DNA from: Liolophura sinensis
Taxonomy: Eukaryota > Mollusca > Polyplacophora > Chitonida > Chitonidae
Direction of reading: 5' to 3'
Assembly: GCF_032854445.1 (NCBI RefSeq)
Contig: NC_088306.1
Coordinates: 11,525,386-11,589,385, forward strand
Length of the DNA: 64,000 bases
Below are positions 56,145 through 64,000 of the stretch, piece after piece (the stretch's first letter is position 1; each line of letters starts with the position of its first letter). Below the pieces are notes generated by a model. The model was not told where the DNA came from and made no database searches. It saw nothing but the letters and a program-made list of their open reading frames with translations. Made by a program: the position numbers and the translations under genes.

Positions 56145-57660
56145 GTTTAAACGTGGGCTTAGAAGAACCATACAGCACCAAAGGCTGGCCCCCGTCTATA
56201 GCCGTGTCAACAAGCGGTTCGGAGTTATTCCCCACTGAAATTCTCTCTCACAAATGGTATTGCTGACTCTGATGTACGATATACCGTATGGGTTTATACT
56301 GCATCGTATGATAAATACGTCAGTTTTAGTCGACAGCCTAACCACACCTAGGCTATCTGGAAAAGCTGAAAATGACACAAATCCAACGACTACACTATTG
56401 CTGACATCGATTTGACAGCAGATATTCCTATATAATATTTTTTGAGGGACGAATTTCCTCACCCACCCTGCTTGCAACCAGGGAAATCACGTGGTCTCTA
56501 GCTTCTGGATTGTCTGAAAGAATACCTTGTCATGTCACATAATTATCTGTTAGTATTGGCAGTCATACCTTTTCATGTATGTGCAGAAGCGAATAGCGGC
56601 CGGCGATGACCTAGCGAGCATGATGTCAAGTGGGATTAGATTAGCCCTACAGCGCCATCCATGATGCCCAGTAATTATTGTTTTATTAAATTTTACATAA
56701 ATCCGTTTAAACAGGTGGGCTTAGATGAGCCACACAGTGCCAAAGGCTGTTCCGCTTCTATAGCCGTGTCAACAAGCGACCCAAAATTATTCCCACTGAA
56801 ATTCTCTGTACGAAATACAACATGTGTTCATACTGCATGATCGTATGATCAATATGTCAGTTTTAGTCGACGGCCTTCAAGTCTAGCTGAAAATGACACA
56901 AATCCAACGAATACACTATCGCAGTTATCGATTTCACAACAGACATATTCCTGTGTAATATATTTGCGGGGCGAATTTCTTCATGTGGTCTTTAGCTTCT
57001 GGATTCTCTGATAGAATACCTTGTCATGTCACATAATTATCTGTTAGTATTGGCAGTCATACCTTTTCATGTATGTGCAGAAGCGAATAGCGGCCGGCGA
57101 TGACCTAGCGAGCATGATGTCAAGTGGGATTAGATTAGCCCTACAGCGCCATCTATGATGCCCAGTAATTATTGTTTTATTAAATTTTACATAAATCCGT
57201 TTAAACAGGTGGGCTTACATTAGCCACACAGTGCCAAAGGCTGTTCCGCTTCTATAGCCGTGTCAACAAGCGACCCAAAATTATTCCCCCTGAAATTCTC
57301 TGTACGAAATACGACATGTGTTTATACTGCATGATCGTATGATCAATATGTCATAATCAATATGACATTTTTAATCGACGGCCTTCAGGTCTAGTGTTCT
57401 ATTGTACAAGAAACATCACAAAAAAACACCTAGGCTATTTGGAAAGCTGAAAATGACACAAATCCAACAAATACACTATCGCTGATATCGATTTGACGAC
57501 AGGCATGTTCCCTTGTAATATTTTTGCGGGGTTAATTTCTTCATGTGGTCTCTAGTTTATGGATTGTCTTGTGGAATAGCTTATAATGTCCCTTAATTAT
57601 CTGTTGGCATCGGCAGTTATACCTTTTCATGTATGTGCAGAAGCGAATAGCGGTGGGTGA
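56145..57660. repeat. ~0.5-kb tandem repeat, three copies, inside element B
   Basis: Three direct copies start CGTTTAAAC..GTGGGCTTA at about 56148, 56705 and 57199 and share AGTGCCAAAGGCTG, TCTATAGCCGTGTCAACAAG, GACACAAATCCAAC, TCTCTAGCTTCTGGATT and AGCGAATAGCGG. Copies 2 and 3 are nearly identical over more than 300 bases, so that duplication is recent; copy 1 is more diverged. A distant relative is at 25286-25458. Confidence 0.88.
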
Positions 57661-57819
57661 TATGTTTCGCTTCATAAAATTCAGGGGAAGTAACTCCTCC
57701 TCCTCCTTCTCCGTAAGCCATAATGGCAGCATAGCGTCTCTCTGGGTATACGTGGTCTGGTGTTGTCTAGGCGTAATAGCCGGAATAAGCAACGCGAACA
57801 TTAACGAAATTCAGGCGCC

Positions 57820-58180
57820 AAATCCGCGCGGTCAACCCATTGGTCAGTTTTGGCGCAAATGGAGCTCACCCATTGGTGGGTTTGGCGCGAAATGGAACTA
57901 AAGGAGCTCCTCAACCCACCTTTACAAGCCGACGTTCAATTTTGGCGCGAAATGGAGCTCACCCATTGGTCAGTTTTGGCGCGACATTGAGCTGAAGGAG
58001 CCGCTCTAGCGTGTGACATCAGTTTTGGCGCGAAATGGAGCTCACCCAGTTTTGGCGCGAACGAAATGGAGCTCAATTATTGGTCAGTTTAGGCGCGACA
58101 TGGAGCTGATGCTCTCGAGCGTGACATCAGTTTTCGCGCGACATGGAACGTGTGACGTCACGCCCGCATGCGCTGACGTT
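57820..58180 (-). repeat. element B inner inverted array, right
   Basis: Repeated CAGTTTTGGCGCGA, AATGGAGCTCACCCATTGGT and GGAGCTGATGCTCT words, the reverse complement of the left array. Between 57660 and 57820 only short GC-richer DNA is present. Confidence 0.85.
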
Positions 58181-59924
58181 GCGCGCAGAGCGCGGACTCA
58201 ACGACATACGTCCACCTCCCCAACTCCACTTCCTCAAAACGACATAAAAGCTCCCTATTATACTACTAACATCGTTTTAGATAAGCGAAGAATTTTCACT
58301 TGCACAGACACATGTGAACGGCTCGGTCAACCAAAAGACGGTTCATAAGCTAGGTACAATTTTAACCCGGCGTAAAGAAATCGGGCATAATTACCGGCAT
58401 TTAATGGCTTAATGGATGATATGTAATTCACTTGAACATGAATTATTAAGCCATCTCATAACTCATAAGACTGTCTTCTCGGGTATTGCCGGTAACATAA
58501 TATCGTTTTAAATGAGGAAAGAATTTACGCTTGCACAGACACACGTGAGCGGGTCGGTCAACCAAAAGACGGTTTATAGGCTAGGTACAATTTTAACCCG
58601 GCGGGCAAGCAGGTCTGCCAAAGACTTTTTACTGATGCTCGACCCGTACTACCTTGTTGTTCATTAGAAATCTTGTTGTCGTTGTTACACTGTTCAGTAC
58701 ATACTTTTAATTTAAGTGCGGTAACATTTCCGTTCAAGGTGATTCTATAATCCTTGTGATATAAACGCAAGTGTCAGAATGTCAACACTCTCTATAAGTG
58801 TTAAGCTGATAAATCGTGTTAAATATTGTGAAATGTAATGTAATGACTTACATGGAAAGTACATGATGTTAGATTAAAAGACTTTAAACATGAAGTACCT
58901 TATATACACAAAAGAAGTGTTGTTTGACGTAAGATAATGGTACTTTACTGCACTGTCTCCTTATATATAAAGTGAAATAAATAAATATACCTTATATAAA
59001 CTGTTAAATCTCTTAAACCCCAGAAGGCTTAACCTAGCATTCTGAATGTTTTCACACTTCCACAACGGTCACCATGTTGGAATATAAATCTTTTAGTTTC
59101 AGTTTTAGGAAAGTATCCAGTTTAAAACCAAATCAATATATCAGGGTGACAGCTGGTTTGAATATTTCTTTATAATGTAGTGCAGTATTCAACAAGAAAC
59201 TCTTATCTCACAACAACAGAAATGAGCGGATGTGACACAGCTCATTGATATGTAGTACTGCATGGTTCTAGAGTGCACTGCACCATGCGGCGTCTACAAA
59301 GTGCTGACATCAAACAGCCCACACGGCACTGAACACCACCATACAGATCCGAACCATCTGAACAAAAGATGTCCTGCCATCGCTATGTAGCATATGGTTG
59401 ATGTTCTATGGCGTGAGGAGAATGCAAATGTCTGCATCTCTATGCAGACTGATAAATATGATGGCTGTAGTTTCATGGCGACGAGCTCCATTCTATTAAA
59501 TGGCGTGCGCCGAGCCATTGGTATATATGTTCAACACAACATATCCATTATAGCTACACTAAATGTACCAACTGTTTTTACATTATTGGTTCGATATCAA
59601 CGAGCTCACTGAAGAACTCGACCCAGATCGCTCGGCTTGGGAGTCGTATTGTTCGAGTTACGTGACCACAACGGCAAGACAAGCTGTGTCGGTAACCAAC
59701 TGAAAATGGCCTTCGTGGCCAACGATTCCGGCCTATTCCAAAGCAGACCTGAAATTATTTCTGGATGAGTCTATATATAGATAGAAATGGTTTTTCACAT
59801 TAGTTTCTTTTGTGGATGTTAATTTACAATGATTTCTGCATTGCTGAAACTTACATACAGCCTGTCGGTGATTGCGTCTTCACACCGGACCTAAGAGATC
59901 TATTGAGAAAGTTTACTACAGAGG
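58181..59924. other. no gene recognised
   Basis: Two direct copies of a ~60-base stretch occur at about 58263-58362 and 58501-58600 (TCGTTTTAGAT..GCGAAGAATTT, CTTGCACAGACACATGTGA, CGGTCAACCAAAAGACGGTT, TTTTAACCCGGCG). Apart from this duplication no coding or RNA feature is supported. Confidence 0.5.
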
Positions 59925-60285
59925 CATTAACATATAAAGCTCCTTATCGAGAGAATCGTTAAGTTCATCCTCGGCATCCTGAAGAGGTGATCCCAATTCT
60001 TGCTCTTCTCCTGCTGCGCCCTGAGGAGACTCCACGCCCTGTTGCTGGTTTGCTAAACTTGCGTAGTTGGTGAAGCTCAGACACTATATGCTGTTTGTGG
60101 CTCTCCACTATTTATTTTGACTGTGGATCAGTCAACCTTTGGCCGTTGACATAGACGTCAACGGACACCTCGATGTTTTCTGTATATCTTTGCAGAAGTG
60201 TATGAATTACTTCGGAATTGCTTTCTTGAATGTTTTGCCTGCTGAGTCAGTAGACTTCAGGAAAAAGAACTCTGATTAATATTAA
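59925..60285 (-). pseudogene. unassigned coding relic within the outer repeats
   Basis: On the minus strand a coherent frame reads SEVIHTLLQRYTENIEVSVD then VYVNGQRLTDPQSK, meets a TAA, continues IVESHKQHIVSELHQL and then appears to shift into NQQQGVESPQGAAGEEQELG and DAEDELNDSLDKELYM before a TAG near 59928. The amphipathic start and acidic Q/E/D-rich end look like decayed protein. I recognise no family. It could be a gene of an outer transposon that hosts element B, or a host exon. Confidence 0.3.
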
Positions 60286-61796
60286 TACATCGCAGCGTAC
60301 TTAATTAGGAGTAGACATTTTGCGAAGCTCTACTTGTGACATTGTTTCTCACAAAAAAAAATACACAATCATAATAACATAAAGTTAAATGTTTCATTTT
60401 AACTATACAATTGTTTTTGTATGAACATTTTACTGATGTATGCATGAAGGTCATATGAAAGCTGATCGCCTCCCTGTATGCCGAACGCCAGACCGGATCA
60501 CGGAGTTAACCTTAATCCTAGTGCAAATGTAAATAAGATTGAAATTTAGGATGAGTCCCCGAGTGAACTCTAGTCATGGGATGAGATAAGTTGTTTCGAC
60601 CTCCGCCTTTCAGATCCCAATTATTTACTCATTACATGGTATGGACGTGTTAAACTTCTTAATGGTAGAAGCAGTAAACCAGTTATGGCATCAGATTATA
60701 CCACACAGTTTTAGCAGTTTGTGTCTTAGGTAGAATATGTTTTCCTTACAGAAATGGGAATGTTTGGTATCGTTTTTAATCTAATGGGAATAAGATATTA
60801 GCTCGGCGCATTTCATTGACGTGACAAAAGCATGGCCTACATGAATCGCAGAATTACGCTCACCCATGCACACCACTAGGATATGTTGAAATGTGTAATA
60901 TTTTGTGAATATGGTGGCAGGGTGTTATTGTAATATGACTTAGCACACGGCCTTGAAATATTCATTATCAATTTTATTACCCAAACGTAACACACTTAAA
61001 GACATGTCAAAATGAGATACGGTTTCTAGTGCTGTGGGAATATAGTTATTCTTATTGTACATGTAATGTACACATTATTAATAAGTATCTCTAGCAGATG
61101 TCAATTTATGTACTGTACAGCAATTTTGATGAGGTTGACAGGAAAAAATTTTCTTGTACTTCTGGAAACTATGCACAAACTATGATTTGATCTCTAGACC
61201 TCCACTCGACCTTAAACTGATTGGATTTTACACAACTTGCAGTCGATATCGAAGTGTTTGGGGATATATTTGTTACATTCAGCGTGTGAACTACAGGTTT
61301 AGCGGACACGTTTATGGAGAAACGACTGCATGCGGTTCATTCTAACATTTTTTAAAAATATAACACGTGTTGTTTCAACATAGGTAACGTTCTTGCATGT
61401 AAACTAGTTTGTCTGATGACCTATGGTATCTTATACATGTACGTACATCTGTAACGTATGCTTTCATGAAAAACATAGGTTCTGTGCTGTACTCCTCCTC
61501 GCAAAGAAAACTTTCAAAAATGTATCTTTGATTTGGAAACACATGTACCTGTCATTCGCGGCCTAGTTTTATCTAGTTTTACAGTGAATTCAATGTGTCT
61601 TGGGGGAAGGTCATTCACTCGGAACCGGTTCGATATAGTTGTACTGGAAAATATCATTGCACACCATGCTATCCACATCAATCTCTCCTGCTAGCGTAAA
61701 TCGAGGTAATGTATGACGAATTCAAAGGTTGGATAATGAGTAGTCTACATCGATAGTAGTTTAATCCGTTCAATATATTCTTTGTGTGGATGCTAA
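60286..61796. other. no feature recognised
   Basis: AT-rich DNA without long frames. The frame at 61154-61345 shows no domain. Confidence 0.4.
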
Positions 61797-62040
61797 TGTC
61801 TCGCGCCGTATACTACGCATGCGCGTAATTATTACGCCCTGGGCGCTAGGTTTGGTCTTAATTCGAATTGTCGTCCCGTGGCAGTCCGGGTCGTAATTCT
61901 TACGCGCCGGGTCTGAGTGATCGCGAGAAAGGAGGGTTATAGCAAACCGCCTGCTCGTGTTAACAAGACAAGCAGCGATACTGTCACGGCAAAGTTCGCT
62001 TACATGAGATTTCCGCTCAGAAATAAGACGGGGTTATACT
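61797..62040 (-). repeat. element B outer inverted repeat, right
   Basis: The reverse complement starts AGTATAACCCCGTCTTATTT and is collinear with 50715-50955 over about 240 bases with small indels. Confidence 0.88.
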
Positions 62041-63563
62041 GTTCTATAAAAAAAATCTGTAAAACTGAGCCACATCTATTACTGATAAATAAATGATTTA
62101 TCAAAGACACTAGGACACTACCCGAATGAATACGGGGTCAATATATGTACAAGTTTTGATCATTATTTAATCTGTCAAATCTGGTAAATACTAAAATAGT
62201 ACAGCTCGATATATCCCACGTCAAATGTATGGAAACAGACCGAAAGACCAAAAGGTCCCCCCCCCCACCCCACCCCCCTGTATCTCTTGTTTTGATGATT
62301 ATCGTGATACGGGGTGAACAGCGCATGACTGTGTTCATATTCATTCATATTTCACGGAATAGTATTTTTCTGGAAATATCAAGACGAATTGGAGCCAAAT
62401 GTAGATTCAGGGAACTGCTATGACCAAAGAATTCTCATGACCAATCAGCCTAAACTTTAATGGCATGGATCTGGCTGAGATTTTGCGGCCATCTTATCGT
62501 TTGCATGTCGGAAGTAGAATATTCTGCTAAACGGAAATTCCAGAATAATCTAGGTGTATGACTTGTCCAAATTTCTAAACAAATATCTACACACCCTTTG
62601 TCCATGAAGCCAGGTGTTTCCACAAGACATAGATCCACTGTTGACATGATTCAACAGGCAAACTGACCTTCCTGTTTGAAAGTAAGGAAAACCAGCTGAG
62701 GTTTGCAGCACTTGTGCCTCTCAAATCCTTACACATGTAAACACGGCTTGGCAAAATTCCCCTTTGACAGCTCGAGAGGTGTGTCAAACAGAAACAGGGC
62801 AAACCTGTATTGGGGTCTTGTCTCTTTGTTCACCTCTTACCACCCAAACCTCCACCTGAAAGGTAACCATTGTATCCCGTGAGTTAGGGGAGAGGGTCTA
62901 ACGTGTTTCACATGGCCTGACACAGTGTAAACTATGACTATATCGAGTACATGCATGGACAGTGTTACGTAATCCATTGTAATCCATTGTCCCGAACTCA
63001 AATGGCTGTGTTCAGCACGTCCTGACCTGACAGGCCGTAGACCGTGCAATGACCACAGACCCGACACAAACAACAAAACTGTTCAATACGGCCGAGAGGG
63101 CTTTATTCCACTAATATTTTTCAAAAAATGACCCTTCCAAGATCTGTTCTGTCGGGTCCAAGCCCACTGCCAAGAATCAATTAACAAACAGTGTGCTAAT
63201 TGCATCGCTGCATCCAACAGATGCGCGCAGCACCACGAAGGGCGAAGAGCGCCGCTTTGGCTCAAACATCTCGCCCTGTTTGACTATGACGTCACGTCTA
63301 GAGCGGCAGTCGGGGGTGTGGCTAACCTAAGCCCGCGTAGGACAAACACAAAGCAAACATAGCGTCTTTCCAAACTTTTGTGGACTTTATTGGTTACTTT
63401 ATTTCTGGCAGTCTTCTTTCCTCGCCAGTATGTCAGGGAGTTGACAGAACTACCCAATGCATTAAATAAATGCATGAATTGAGACACATATAGGCCGGTA
63501 TAGAAGAACATCTTCTTCTCATCTTCCATGACACTTCCGCAAGAAAGGCGCACTTTATCTGGT
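62041..63563. other. no gene recognised; C-rich run; likely 3' UTR of the downstream minus-strand gene
   Basis: 62258-62279 is a C-rich run. The part next to 63564 should be the 3' UTR of the minus-strand gene whose last exon ends there; the reverse complement of ACTTTATTGG at about 63383-63392 gives an AATAAA signal about 175 bases past the stop. No other feature is supported. Confidence 0.4.
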
Positions 63564-63755
63564 TCATCCAGTTTTTTTTTCCACTCTTGTAGACTTCTGG
63601 CGGAGGATATGACTCTCTAACCTTCTTCGTTTTTCAGAACAGGTGTTGTATGTTTGAGTCTCCATTGAGTTAACTGATGGTTCTGTTTGCATACTCTTGT
63701 GAACCTCTATAAAATCTGTCTGCACAGCCGCATCTTTCTTTGTTGCATGAGGTTG
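63564..63755 (-). CDS. probable last exon of an unknown gene with repeated QT motifs
   Basis: A minus-strand exon opens after a strong acceptor (a pyrimidine-rich run ending TTTACTTTAG at 63756) and reads 63 codons to TGA at 63566-63564. The peptide has three spaced motifs, KDAAVQTDF, KSMQTEPSV and METQTYN, and then a basic end (EKRRRLESHILRQKSTRVEKK). Acidic/polar segments with TQT or VQT cores resemble LC8-type dynein light chain binding sites, and the basic end could be a nuclear localisation signal. Both are inferences from short motifs. The upstream exons lie beyond 64000, or in 63757-64000 where none was seen. Confidence 0.5.
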   Translation of the reverse strand, partial: QPHATKKDAAVQTDFIEVHKSMQTEPSVNSMETQTYNTCSEKRRRLESHILRQKSTRVEKKTG

Positions 63756-64000
63756 CTAAAGTAAACAGAAAAAGAAAAATATTTACAAAACAGTGTATAA
63801 GATAGATAGGTAGATAGGTTTTATTTCAGACAGCAAGATAGTCCATATGCATATTTGAAACAAGAAAAACAAAACAAAAAAAAGCCAAAAACAAACAGAC
63901 ATACCCGGGTCACTTCAATGTTACATATTTGTGACAATAGTTACCTACTCATATTAATACTCTTTTACTTGGACAACAATCCTGGAAAACTTTACTCTGT

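Larger units (their letters stand above)
50715..62040 (+). mobile_element. Polinton/Maverick element B region with nested inverted repeats
   Basis: An 11.3-kb block bounded by outer inverted repeats (50715-50955, 61797-62040) that enclose a second pair of inverted arrays (about 51010-51370, 57820-58180). Between the inner arrays lies a Polinton gene set: integrase, penton-like protein, basic capsid-associated protein and capsid N-terminus on +, then convergent polB on -. Two structures are possible. One is a single Polinton with long compound TIRs and a 3.6-kb insertion on its right side; the reverse complement of the right end starts AGTATAACCCCGTC, compatible with an AG start. The other is a Polinton (inner pair) sitting inside another TIR transposon (outer pair). 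No 6-bp target duplication could be found for either pair, so the outer limits carry less confidence than those of element A. Confidence 0.75.

Noticed and set aside
50711-62046. 6-bp target duplication for the outer repeats of element B
   Set aside because: The flanks (TTTTAC or CATTTT on the left, GTTCTA on the right) do not match; either the left end is damaged or the limits are different.

Overview
This is a eukaryotic nuclear window, AT-rich and mostly non-coding, with split genes, GT/AG introns, many tRNA-derived SINEs, MITE-like repeats and microsatellites. The SINE types, the chitin-binding secreted protein and the mGluR-like receptor suggest a lophotrochozoan invertebrate, most likely a mollusc. 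The phylum is inferred. No rRNA, CRISPR array or free-standing tRNA gene is visible.

Four host genes or gene ends can be supported. (1) The last exon of a class C, mGluR-like GPCR on + (4384-4917). (2) A complete five-exon gene for a HAD-family pseudouridine-5'-phosphatase (PUDP/HDHD1) on - (30886 to 25747, 230 aa), with all phases consistent. (3) A complete three-exon secreted protein with two six-cysteine chitin-binding (CBM14/peritrophin-A) type domains on + (42745-46167, 183 aa). (4) A probable last exon with repeated QT motifs on - (63755-63564).

The most notable content is two decayed Polinton/Maverick (adintovirus-like) elements. Element A (9503-14848) is delimited by ~59-bp terminal inverted repeats that start with AG, and by a perfect 6-bp target duplication AACACA. 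It holds the C-terminal half of a protein-primed-type DNA polymerase B (+), an adenain-like protease, the start of the major capsid gene, capsid-associated genes and the 3' half of an integrase with a chromodomain (-). A SINE with its own target duplication has inserted into the integrase. Element B (core 51000-58200) has the same gene order in the opposite orientation: integrase, penton-like protein, basic capsid-associated protein, capsid N-terminus, then a convergent polB lacking its C-terminus. It is framed by inverted arrays of GAGCTCC/GCGCCAAAACTG units, and these lie inside a second pair of ~240-bp inverted repeats (50715-50955 and 61797-62040). The two copies have complementary deletions around the capsid-protease-polymerase junction, and both are broken by frameshifts and stops.

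The rest is a dense mix of repeats: at least ten copies of one SINE family, several other SINE/MITE families, an L1/Tx1-type LINE 3' fragment (32120-32760), an inverted pair of 18-bp minisatellite arrays (1757-2703), a 21-bp minisatellite (39540-40212), a threefold ~0.5-kb tandem repeat inside element B with a diverged relative at 25.3 kb, and long TA tracts.
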